This document shows positions 1-6,541 of a DNA stretch of 15,757 nucleotides, one piece after another. This stretch comes from an uncultured Blautia sp. (GTDB lineage Bacteria; Bacillota; Clostridia; Lachnospirales; Lachnospiraceae). The position numbers were made by a program, and so were the translations under genes. The stretch's first letter is position 1. Every line of letters begins with the position of its first letter. The DNA lies in contig CAKRPO010000052.1 in the NCBI GenBank assembly GCA_934378195.1, positions 1 to 15,757 on the forward strand, written 5' to 3'. The notes beneath the pieces were generated by a model. That model did not search any database. It was not told the origin of the DNA and worked only from the letters and a program-made list of their open reading frames with translations.

Positions 1-711
1 TATTCGGGAGGCTTCTATCCATATAAAACATTGGAAAAACACTGGGGATACTGGTGCAGATATATCTATATCAACCGTTATATGGATGCGCCAAAACCGG
101 TATATCAGAACCTGTATGAGCTGGTGAAAGAAAAAGATTATTTTGTACTGACGACAAATGTGGATCATTGCTTTCAGAAGGCAGGATTTGCTAAAAACAG
201 AATCTTTTATACACAGGGAGATTATGGCCTGTTTCAATGTAGTGAGCCTTGCCATAAAGAAACCTATGACAATGAAGAAACTATTAAAAAAATGGTGCTG
301 AGCCAGGGATTCCAGATTAAAGACGGGGAATTGCAAAAACCGGAAGACGGAGAAATAAAGCTTACGGTTCCGACGGGTCTGATTCCATATTGCCCGCGCT
401 GTGGCAAGCCGATGAGTATGAATCTCAGATCGGATCAGACATTTGTTGAAGATGAGGGATGGCACCAGGCTGCAGAACGGTATGAGAAATTTATACAGGA
501 TCATAAAAAGCAGAAAATAGTGTTCCTTGAACTAGGTGTAGGATATAATACTCCTGGTATTATAAAATATCCATTCTGGCAGATGACAAACACATTTCCG
601 CATGCATTTTATGTGTGCCTGAACCAGGGTGAAGCATATGCACCGGAAGAAATAAGGAGAAAGTCTGTGTGTATGAATGAAGATATCGGAGAAGTTCTGA
701 AAGAACTGTAG
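1..711 (+). CDS. Class-M sirtuin (SirTM), 5'-truncated by window edge
   Basis: Frame 1 is open from the first base, so the true start lies outside the window and the N-terminal Rossmann part (GAGxS region) is missing; about 236 residues remain. Visible sirtuin features are the TTNVDH motif (Asn codon 157-159), the YTQGDYG motif where canonical deacetylases have His-Gly (Gln codon 214-216), and a four-cysteine zinc site (Cys codons 238, 250, 391 and 400, in QCSEPC and CPRCG). The C-terminal part has GVGYNTPGIIKYPF, which should complete the NAD pocket. The Gln replacement is characteristic of SirTM enzymes, which are known to mono-ADP-ribosylate a lipoylated GcvH-like carrier and to be encoded beside a macrodomain hydrolase. 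That partner would have to lie upstream, outside the window. The family call is strong; the substrate is inferred from the family. Confidence 0.87.
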   Translation, partial: YSGGFYPYKTLEKHWGYWCRYIYINRYMDAPKPVYQNLYELVKEKDYFVLTTNVDHCFQKAGFAKNRIFYTQGDYGLFQCSEPCHKETYDNEETIKKMVLSQGFQIKDGELQKPEDGEIKLTVPTGLIPYCPRCGKPMSMNLRSDQTFVEDEGWHQAAERYEKFIQDHKKQKIVFLELGVGYNTPGIIKYPFWQMTNTFPHAFYVCLNQGEAYAPEEIRRKSVCMNEDIGEVLKEL

Positions 712-759
712 ACATGACAGACAGATTTGATTGGAGTTTTAGCTTGGAAAAATTTTTTG

Positions 760-788
760 TTGATATTCTGATAAAACCTGTCTATAAT
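760..788 (+). promoter_or_regulatory. Strong sigma-A promoter in the sirtuin-pepT spacer
   Basis: TTGATA (760-765), a 17-nt spacer, then a perfect TATAAT (783-788). The predicted transcription start is near 795. It begins about 50 nt after the sirtuin stop codon and points toward pepT. It is the only convincing promoter seen between the two genes. Confidence 0.75.
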
Positions 789-794
789 AAAATA

Positions 795-882
795 ACAGTT
801 TAGTTTGGACGAATATTTTGGTTGAATAACTGTGCGCCGTATTCTCGTTACTTCAGTGACGAGTTAGACGCACTATTTTTTT
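795..882 (+). ncRNA. Candidate short structured RNA or terminated leader upstream of pepT
   Basis: From the predicted start near 795, a first hairpin can form between 795-800 and 828-833 (ACAGTT/AACTGT). It is followed at once by a terminator-like hairpin and a T-run ending near 882. The product would be about 88 nt. The first hairpin shares bases 832-833 with the foot of the terminator stem, so the two may compete. It could be an independent small RNA, an attenuator for pepT, or just a promoter sitting before the sirtuin terminator. No known RNA family was recognised. Confidence 0.35.
832..882 (+). terminator. Rho-independent terminator / possible attenuator
   Basis: Lower stem GTGCG (832-836) with CGCAC (869-873), an internal loop, then upper stem CTCGTTA (844-850) with TGACGAG (857-863) around a CTTCAG loop. 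A run of T residues follows at 876-882. It can end the sirtuin transcript and also lies only about 40 nt behind the predicted start of the 760-788 promoter. Confidence 0.6.
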
Positions 883-916
883 AAAAATGAACGGAACAAA
901 TGTTTGTAAATTCTTA

Positions 917-994
917 TCTCAGTCGGAGCTTGGATTCCTACTGAGACAAATTTGCTATTACTCACCTAAAAGAGGTGAGAGTCTTCTCGACTGA
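917..994 (+). other. Block of competing hairpins in the pepT leader
   Basis: Hairpin A pairs TCTCAGT (917-923) with ACTGAGA (940-946), extended by GGA/TCC inside. Hairpin B pairs CTCACCT (961-967) with AGGTGAG (973-979) around a five-base loop. A third helix pairs TCAGTCG (919-925) with CGACTGA (988-994) and would enclose hairpin B, but it uses the same bases as hairpin A. The two folds are therefore mutually exclusive, as in a regulatory switch; a small palindromic repeat is the alternative. No T-box or known riboswitch core was recognised. Confidence 0.4.
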
Positions 995-1059
995 AATATT
1001 TTAAAGAATAAGACAATCCGGAGATATGTATCAGACAGAGAAATAAAGGAGCAGGTATT

Positions 1060-2277
1060 ATGAAAGCATGGGAAAGACTGATCAACTATGTGACAGTGCG
1101 TACACCGAGTGATGAAGAGAGTGAGACGGTTCCGTCTTCTGCATGCCAGTTTGATTTGGCAAGGAAGCTTGAAAAAGAAATGAAAGAACTTGGCATGACA
1201 GATGTAGTCCTTGATGACAAGTGTTATCTGTATGGGAAACTTCCGGCAACGGAAGGGCAGGAAAATATTCCGGTGCTTGGATTTATCGCACATATGGATA
1301 CTGTTTCTGATTTTTGCGACCATGAAATTCGTCCGATGATTACAGAAAATTATAATGGTGGAGAGCTTGTGCTTGGGACAAGCGGCCTGGTCTTAAGCCC
1401 AAAAGAATTTCCACATCTGACAGAGCTGAAGGGACGTACGCTGATCACGTCGGATGGTACAACAATCCTGGGTGCAGATGACAAGGCCGGAATTGCGGAG
1501 ATTCTGACGATGATTGAAAGAATCCAGGAGGAAAATCTGCCTCATGGAACGATCTGTATAGCATTTACTCCGGATGAAGAGATTGGAATGGGGGCAGAGC
1601 ATTTTAATCTGGAACAGTTTGGTGCAGAGTATGCATATACACTGGATGGGGACACTGAAGGAGAAATTCAGTATGAAAACTTCAATGCCTGCAAGGCAGA
1701 ATTTGAAATCAGAGGATTTAATGTGCATCCGGGCGAAGGAAAAGATACAATGATCAATGCCAGCCTGGTTGCGATGGAAATCAATAATTGTCTGCCTTCC
1801 ATGGAGATACCGCGAGGAACGGAAGACTATGAGGGATTCTATCATCTGATCAGTATGCAGGGAGAAGTTGGAGAGGCGAAACTCCATTACATTGTCAGAG
1901 ATCATGACCAAAATGGCTTTGAAGAGAGAAAGAAAACTCTGCGTTTGATTGAAAAGAACTTAAATGCAAAGTGGGGTGCGGGCACAGTAACACTTAAGAT
2001 TACTGACCAGTACCGTAATATGAAAGAAATTGTGGAAAAACATATGCATCTGATCGATCACGCGAAAAAGGCATGCGTGACAGCAGGAGTGACACCACTG
2101 ATTCTTCCTGTTCGTGGGGGAACCGATGGCTGCCAGTTGAGCTTTAAAGGGCTTCCATGTCCGAATCTTGGAACGGGCGGACATGCTTTTCATGGACCTT
2201 ACGAACATATCAGTGTAGAAGGAATGGAGAAGAGTGTAGAGATTCTCCTTGAACTGATTCATGAATATGTTGTGTGA
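1060..2277 (+). CDS. pepT: Peptidase T (tripeptide aminopeptidase)
   Basis: A 405-residue cytoplasmic zinc aminopeptidase of the M20B family that removes the N-terminal residue of tripeptides. Metal and catalytic residues fall where expected: H78 and D80 in the HMD motif, bridging D140 in GADD, catalytic E173 and metal-binding E174 in PDEE, D196 in LDGD, and H378 in HAFHGP. The dimerisation/substrate His in NVHPG (about 223) is also present. Length matches the usual 405-410. The ATG is preceded by AAAGGAG (1045-1051) at 8 nt. It is followed after 9 nt by a pilin-like gene, so the two are probably co-transcribed. The long structured leader suggests regulation, possibly tied to nutrient supply, but the sequence does not show the signal. 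Confidence 0.97.
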   Translation: MKAWERLINYVTVRTPSDEESETVPSSACQFDLARKLEKEMKELGMTDVVLDDKCYLYGKLPATEGQENIPVLGFIAHMDTVSDFCDHEIRPMITENYNGGELVLGTSGLVLSPKEFPHLTELKGRTLITSDGTTILGADDKAGIAEILTMIERIQEENLPHGTICIAFTPDEEIGMGAEHFNLEQFGAEYAYTLDGDTEGEIQYENFNACKAEFEIRGFNVHPGEGKDTMINASLVAMEINNCLPSMEIPRGTEDYEGFYHLISMQGEVGEAKLHYIVRDHDQNGFEERKKTLRLIEKNLNAKWGAGTVTLKITDQYRNMKEIVEKHMHLIDHAKKACVTAGVTPLILPVRGGTDGCQLSFKGLPCPNLGTGGHAFHGPYEHISVEGMEKSVEILLELIHEYVV

Positions 2278-2286
2278 GGGAAATAT

Positions 2287-3201
2287 ATGCAAAATAAAAA
2301 CAAAGGTTTTACACTTGTAGAGCTTATAGTGGTTGTAGCGATTCTTGCGATTCTTATAGGTGTTCTTGCACCGACATATACCAAATATGTGGAAAGGAGC
2401 CGGGAGTCGACCGACCTTGCAAATGTCAGGGCGGCGTATGACAAAGTGGTGATGGAAACGGGAATAGAGGGAAATGAAGACGTAAAGGAAATCGTTCATC
2501 TGAAGCAGAAAATAGCCAAATGGCAGTCTTCAGATACGGTGACAATTGCCGGAATCTCTCATTCCAATGATGATCCGGATACGGCTAACTGGAAAGGGTA
2601 TCCTGTTGCCGGTGGAATATGCGAAGTTTCTATGAGACAGGACACAGGTATCTTGTTTGAATGGAAAAAGGGAAATGGAAGCAATGTAAATTCGTATTGG
2701 CCTGAAAGTAATGAGAATTTTGAAAATATACTGTGGGATAGTGGGACGTTGAAGGATGTGAAGAACATTTTTGAAATTGATTCGAAGTGTCCAAATTCGA
2801 AAATGGTTCCTTCGATTAATAATCAATTGAAAGAAGACAGTCTGCTCAGGAAGGGGACATGGGCGTATTATGGAAGTCCGAGGAAGGATGAGAAATCAAA
2901 GCGCTGGTTTGTCTGGACATCTGTGGACACAAATGAGGTTGGTGCGAACACAGTAATTCCTGTCATTGTCTGTGGCGCTGATGGCAAGTTCTATGTTTCT
3001 ACGTCAACGACTGCGACACGAAAGAAAGATAATCAAAAATACATAGCGATTGCAGATTCTGTATCAAGGGATATTACGGTGATGACGACAATGATAAAGA
3101 ATGCCACATCATGCAGTACCTTGCAGGATGCGTATGCAGCGTATGAGAAGCTTCTGACAAATAGCTATCCAACGTATAAGGATACTATTTCAGTAAAATA
3201 A
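2287..3201 (+). CDS. Type IV pilin-like protein with prepilin cleavage motif
   Basis: 304 residues. The first six residues are short and Lys-rich, then comes a class-III prepilin signal G7/F8-TLVELIVVVAILAIL, with the conserved Glu at mature position 5 and a hydrophobic helix to about residue 28. After cleavage and N-methylation by a prepilin peptidase, this would be a membrane-anchored pilin or pseudopilin. The remaining 270 residues are a globular domain I do not recognise, with a few cysteines (near residues 119, 165, 228 and 275) that could form disulfides. The ribosome-binding site GAGGGA overlaps the pepT stop codon, giving tight coupling. No pilus ATPase, platform protein or prepilin peptidase is in the window, so its machinery must be elsewhere. 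Its function is unknown. Confidence 0.85.
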   Translation: MQNKNKGFTLVELIVVVAILAILIGVLAPTYTKYVERSRESTDLANVRAAYDKVVMETGIEGNEDVKEIVHLKQKIAKWQSSDTVTIAGISHSNDDPDTANWKGYPVAGGICEVSMRQDTGILFEWKKGNGSNVNSYWPESNENFENILWDSGTLKDVKNIFEIDSKCPNSKMVPSINNQLKEDSLLRKGTWAYYGSPRKDEKSKRWFVWTSVDTNEVGANTVIPVIVCGADGKFYVSTSTTATRKKDNQKYIAIADSVSRDITVMTTMIKNATSCSTLQDAYAAYEKLLTNSYPTYKDTISVK

Positions 3202-3211
3202 TTAAGAGTTG

Positions 3212-3229
3212 ACTATGAAATTACATAGT
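3212..3229. repeat. Inverted repeat upstream of the NifX-SlyD promoter
   Basis: ACTATG (3212-3217) and CATAGT (3224-3229) are perfect inverted arms separated by six bases. It lies just 5' of the -35 element at 3232 and just 3' of the pilin stop. It may be an operator or a weak hairpin terminator for the pilin transcript; there is no clean T-run. Confidence 0.35.
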
Positions 3230-3231
3230 AG

Positions 3232-3260
3232 TTGCTTTTATCTGACCAACAAGCTATACT
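3232..3260 (+). promoter_or_regulatory. Sigma-A promoter for the NifX-SlyD fusion gene
   Basis: TTGCTT (3232-3237), a 17-nt spacer and TATACT (3255-3260). The predicted start is near 3267, giving an untranslated leader of about 30 nt. The -10 is good and the -35 modest. Confidence 0.55.
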
Positions 3261-3297
3261 AATCAGACAGATAAAGTATGAATTGGAGGGCTTTTAC

Positions 3298-4149
3298 ATG
3301 AAAATTGCAGTAACTTATGATAATGGAAACGTATTTCAGCACTTTGGAAAAACTGAGAATTTCAAAGTCTATGAAGTAGAAGATAACAAGGTTGTTTCCA
3401 GTGAAGTGATCGGTTCAAATGGAACAGGACATGGTGCACTGGCAGGACTTCTGGCTGAGCAGGGGATTGATGTGCTGATCTGTGGTGGCATCGGCGGAGG
3501 TGCACAGACCGCACTTGCGGAGGCCGGCATTCAGTTATGCTCCGGAGCTCAGGGAGATACAGATGAAGTAGTAGAAGCTTACCTTAAAGGTGAACTGGTA
3601 TCTGCAGGAACTACCTGTGACCATCATCACCATGAAGAAGGACATTCCTGTGGAAATCATGAGGAAGGGGAGGCCTGTGGAAGCAGCTGTGGCGGCTGTG
3701 GTTCACATAAACCGGCATTTTCAGGACCGAATGTAGGAAAGACCTGCCGTACACATTACAAGGGAACATTCAACGATGGTACACAGTTTGATTCTTCCTA
3801 TGATCGTGGACAGCCGCTGGAGTTTGTCTGCGGAGCAGGACAGATGATCAAAGGTTTTGATGCAGCTGTTGCAGACATGAAGGTCGGAGAAATCAAAGAA
3901 ATCCATCTGATGCCGGAAGAGGCTTATGGACAGCCAAATCCGGATGCAATCTTTACTCTTGAAATTGAACAGCTTCCGGGTGCTGAGGATCTGACCATCG
4001 GACAGCAGGTATATCTGTCCAATCAGTATGGACAGCCTTTCCCGGTGAAAGTAACTGCTAAGGACGAAAAGACTATTACTTTTGATGCCAACCATGAGAT
4101 GGCAGGTAAAGAACTGAACTTCAAGATCGAACTTGTTGAAGTAAAATAA
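3298..4149 (+). CDS. NifX/NifB-type cofactor-binding domain fused to a SlyD-like FKBP prolyl isomerase
   Basis: 283 residues from an ATG preceded by GGAGG at 8 nt; an upstream TTG in the same frame overlaps the promoter and was not used. Residues 1-103 resemble the dinitrogenase Fe-Mo cofactor-binding fold (start KIAVTYDNG, then HFGKTENFKVYEV and CGGIGGGAQ). Residues 107-137 form a metal-binding linker: C107, HHHH at 109-112, H116, C118, H121, C127, C131, C134 and H137. Residues 144-282 look like a SlyD-type FKBP with an inserted chaperone flap (MIKGFD 183-188, AYG 209-211, NHEMAGKELNF near the end). SlyD proteins isomerise prolyl bonds, assist folding and carry nickel or other metals, so a cytoplasmic metallochaperone or folding role is likely. 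It stands alone between its own promoter and terminator. The metal and client are unknown. Confidence 0.88.
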   Translation: MKIAVTYDNGNVFQHFGKTENFKVYEVEDNKVVSSEVIGSNGTGHGALAGLLAEQGIDVLICGGIGGGAQTALAEAGIQLCSGAQGDTDEVVEAYLKGELVSAGTTCDHHHHEEGHSCGNHEEGEACGSSCGGCGSHKPAFSGPNVGKTCRTHYKGTFNDGTQFDSSYDRGQPLEFVCGAGQMIKGFDAAVADMKVGEIKEIHLMPEEAYGQPNPDAIFTLEIEQLPGAEDLTIGQQVYLSNQYGQPFPVKVTAKDEKTITFDANHEMAGKELNFKIELVEVK

Positions 4150-4163
4150 AATATGCAGCGTAC

Positions 4164-4202
4164 ACATGCGGTGGATTATTTAAATTCCACCGCATGTTTT
4201 CT
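4164..4202 (+). terminator. Strong rho-independent terminator between convergent genes
   Basis: A perfect 12-bp stem, ACATGCGGTGGA (4164-4175) with TCCACCGCATGT (4186-4197), a 10-nt loop and a following TTTTCTTTT tract. It ends the NifX-SlyD transcript. The stem overlaps the last codons of the minus-strand DUF4130 gene, whose stop is at 4176-4178. On the minus strand the T-run is poor. Confidence 0.85.
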
Positions 4203-4937
4203 TTTCCAGATGGGAAACAGATTTCGCTGGCAGATATAATTCTTTCGCTGTTCAATGCTTATTGCATGGAAGAAGGTCTTCCACATATCGGTATATTCAT
4301 CCTCATAAGACTCGGTTTTACGCAGGGTGTCAAATTCTTCATCCGTCAGGTAACGCAGATAATTCTCACCGTCTTTTATGTGAACGCAGGCAGTCCTGCG
4401 GTTATCGTCAATGATCATCCAGTGCTCAGAGGGCATACGGTCTGCAAAATGATTGCCGACCAACATAATTACATCATTTTGGGGTTCCAGGTGACTGACA
4501 TAGACCCTGGACTCCAGACTCTGAAAGCGTGCAAACTCACGAAAATGATGAGCTTCATTCGATACGCGGCGGCGAATCTCAAGAAGTCTCATTACATGTG
4601 GATTTGTATACTGTTCAAGTGCAGTGCTGCCGAGAGCAAATCCCACTCGCAGGAAGTTATAGACTGCCTGTAAAGCATCTTCCTCGGCAGACAAGGTAGC
4701 ATAGTAGACAGTCTGGTATGCTGCTTCTGAGATAGATCTGCGGATGGAACGAATCACCTTTTCTGCTTTGGAGGTGTCTCCATCTATGTGAATGTACTCA
4801 TCAAACATGGTTTGTTGAAAGATGGGTTCTTTTCTTAATTGGATCTGGTTGTGACCGACTTTCAGGGCGTCTGACCATGCATCATAGATACAGGTCATGA
4901 TATCCGTTAACCGGTCCTGACAAGTGTATATCTTCAT
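4176..4937 (-). CDS. DUF4130 / TIGR03915-type DNA metabolism protein, partner of the radical SAM protein
   Basis: 253 residues, the usual size for this family. It starts MKIYTCQDRLTDIMTCIYDA, matching the typical 'biologically active segment then IYDAW' opening, with FARFQSLESRVYVSHLEPQNDV and HFADRMPSEHWMIIDDNR further on, which I recognise as DUF4130. In many bacteria this domain is paired with, or fused to, a family-4 uracil-DNA-glycosylase-like domain, and is encoded next to the radical SAM protein found here. Its start is 18 nt after the radical SAM stop, with AAGGA as ribosome-binding site, so the two form one operon under the LexA-box promoter. A role in repairing or editing damaged DNA is inferred; no activity is established. 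No glycosylase domain is fused here. Confidence 0.85.
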   Translation of the reverse strand: MKIYTCQDRLTDIMTCIYDAWSDALKVGHNQIQLRKEPIFQQTMFDEYIHIDGDTSKAEKVIRSIRRSISEAAYQTVYYATLSAEEDALQAVYNFLRVGFALGSTALEQYTNPHVMRLLEIRRRVSNEAHHFREFARFQSLESRVYVSHLEPQNDVIMLVGNHFADRMPSEHWMIIDDNRRTACVHIKDGENYLRYLTDEEFDTLRKTESYEDEYTDMWKTFFHAISIEQRKNYICQRNLFPIWKRKHAVEFK

Positions 4938-4955
4938 ATTGTTATCCTTATAAGG

Positions 4956-6497
4956 TTATCCGATTCCGAAATCGGCAAGTGTCATCTGAGTATAGGACTC
5001 ATTGGAATGCTGAACTTTCCAGGAGTCCTTCGCATCTACATGCACCAGCTGACGGGTAATGTATGCTTCTTCGACAGGTGTACGATACATCTGTCTGCCA
5101 CCACAGGTGATAAAATAATGCGCCCGTTTCAGTACTACGCCCATTTTCTTGAGACTTTCGAAATTCAGACGCCCATATCTTCTGGCATAGGTAATGCGGC
5201 TGGCAGATTTGGGACCGATACCGGGAACACGGAGCAATGTGGCATAGGAGGCGGTCTCTACTTCTACGGGAAAGTGTTCCAGATGATGTAAAGCCCAGTC
5301 ACATTTCGGATCCAGTAGTTCATTGAAGTTTGGCTGGGTTTCAGATAACAGTTCATCAGCCTGAAAACCGTAGAATCGGAGGAGCCAGTCCGCCTGATAT
5401 AAGCGATGCTCACGCAGGAGTGGAGGCGGAGTCCCAATCTGCGGCAGGATGGAATCTTCATTCAGTGGAATGTAAGCGGAGTAGAAAACTCGTTTCAGAT
5501 CAAATCCCTGATACAGAGCCTGGGTAGTCTGTATCAGAGTATAATCACTTTCACCAGTAGCTCCGATGATCATCTGGGTACTCTGTCCTGCCGGAGCAAA
5601 GCTTCGCTTCAGGTCTGACATGTCAAGAGGTGCCAGCTGGCAGGCATTTTCCCATGTCAGGGCATGCTTTGGTATCTGAGCTTCTTTCCGGTAGAAGAAA
5701 GTCTGCCCGTCTTTTCTTACAGGAGTGCTGTCATTGAGACGGATGTCAGCGTTTTGAACATTCAGCCGTTCTTTAAATGTCTTCTTGGAATCATCTGAAA
5801 AAATACTGCGATTTAAAAATTGATTTCCACGACTTCGCTCCATGTATGCCGATTTTCCGATTGCAATGCGGTGGGAGGCAATCGTACTCTGTACCTTGCC
5901 CATGGGATTCAGGATGTTCTGCATAGTTTTATTAGGAGCCAGTGAGTGCAGTGCTTCTTCTGTAGGGAGTTCCATATTCACGCTGATACGGTCCGCCAGG
6001 TATCCGGCAGCGGCGAGCAGTTCATCAGATGCACCGGGAATCGTCTTCACATGGATATATCCGTTAAAATGGTAGCGGGTGCGGAGAAGCAGGAGAGTCT
6101 CGCACATTTTCTCCATTGTATAGGTAGGGTTCTTCAGAACGCCGGAACTCAGGAACAGCCCTTCAATATAATTTCTTTTATAAAATTCAACAGTTAATTC
6201 GCAAATCTCCTGAGGCGTAAAAGTGGCCCGCGGCACATCATTGCTGGAACGGTTGATACAATATTTGCAGTCATAAGCACAGTGATTTGTCATCAGGATT
6301 TTGAGAAGAGAAATACATCTTCCGTCAGCTGCAAAACTATGGCAGATACCGCATGCTTCTGCATTGCCGAGCTCTCCTTTCTTTCCGCGCCGGCTGGAAC
6401 CGCTTGAAGTACATGCGACATCGTATTTTGCTGCATCTGCCAGAATCTGCAGTTTCTCCTGAGTTGTATAGCTGCTGTTTATAATTTGTGATGTCAT
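4956..6497 (-). CDS. Putative DNA modification/repair radical SAM protein (TIGR03916 type)
   Basis: 513 residues from ATG 6497. The start of the conserved part (KLQILADAAKYDVACTSSG) is typical. C73, C77 and C80 form the CxxxCxxC site for the [4Fe-4S] cluster that cleaves S-adenosylmethionine; C49, C52 and C61 just before may bind something else. A TIM-barrel-like region follows to about residue 345. Near residues 420-460 is a helix-hairpin-helix (LRVPGIGPKSASRI), a DNA-binding element like those in repair glycosylases. Residues about 214-280 are polar and look like an insertion within the barrel. A TTG codon five codons upstream lies in the -10 region and was rejected as start. It is the first gene of an operon with the DUF4130 protein and appears SOS-controlled. 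The reaction is unknown; a repair chemistry analogous to photoproduct lyase is a hypothesis. Confidence 0.92.
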   Translation of the reverse strand: MTSQIINSSYTTQEKLQILADAAKYDVACTSSGSSRRGKKGELGNAEACGICHSFAADGRCISLLKILMTNHCAYDCKYCINRSSNDVPRATFTPQEICELTVEFYKRNYIEGLFLSSGVLKNPTYTMEKMCETLLLLRTRYHFNGYIHVKTIPGASDELLAAAGYLADRISVNMELPTEEALHSLAPNKTMQNILNPMGKVQSTIASHRIAIGKSAYMERSRGNQFLNRSIFSDDSKKTFKERLNVQNADIRLNDSTPVRKDGQTFFYRKEAQIPKHALTWENACQLAPLDMSDLKRSFAPAGQSTQMIIGATGESDYTLIQTTQALYQGFDLKRVFYSAYIPLNEDSILPQIGTPPPLLREHRLYQADWLLRFYGFQADELLSETQPNFNELLDPKCDWALHHLEHFPVEVETASYATLLRVPGIGPKSASRITYARRYGRLNFESLKKMGVVLKRAHYFITCGGRQMYRTPVEEAYITRQLVHVDAKDSWKVQHSNESYTQMTLADFGIG

Positions 6498-6503
6498 GAC
6501 TCT

Positions 6504-6532
6504 ATTATACAAACATACGTTCTTGAAATCAA
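6504..6532 (-). promoter_or_regulatory. Sigma-A promoter of the radical SAM-DUF4130 operon
   Basis: On the minus strand, TTGATT (6532-6527), a 17-nt spacer, then a perfect TATAAT (6509-6504). The +1 expected seven bases after the -10 is 6497, which is the A of the start codon. The mRNA is therefore predicted to be leaderless or nearly so. Confidence 0.75.
6510..6523 (-). promoter_or_regulatory. LexA (SOS) box inside the promoter spacer
   Basis: Minus-strand AGAACGTATGTTTG fits the Firmicutes LexA consensus CGAACRNRYGTTYG at 13 of 14 positions. It lies wholly between the -35 and -10, where bound LexA would block RNA polymerase. Confidence 0.72.
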
Positions 6533-6536
6533 GAAC
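6519..6536. repeat. Perfect 8-bp inverted repeat over the -35 element
   Basis: GTTCTTGA (6519-6526) and TCAAGAAC (6529-6536) flank two bases. The repeat overlaps the minus-strand -35 and the edge of the inner LexA box. It may be a second operator or a by-product of the GTTC/GAAC half sites of the boxes. Confidence 0.45.
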
Positions 6537-6541
6537 TTTTT

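Noticed and set aside
712..1059. T-box or known riboswitch upstream of pepT
   Set aside because: No T-box GGTGG sequence, specifier loop or recognisable riboswitch core was found; only generic competing hairpins were seen.
958..2499. Several long minus-strand open frames opposite pepT and the pilin gene
   Set aside because: They are antisense shadows: odd composition rich in Cys, His, Phe and Ile, no ribosome-binding sites, and no recognisable domains, while the plus strand is clearly coding.
5007..6197. Plus-strand frames opposite the radical SAM gene
   Set aside because: They are antisense shadows of a well-supported minus-strand coding sequence.
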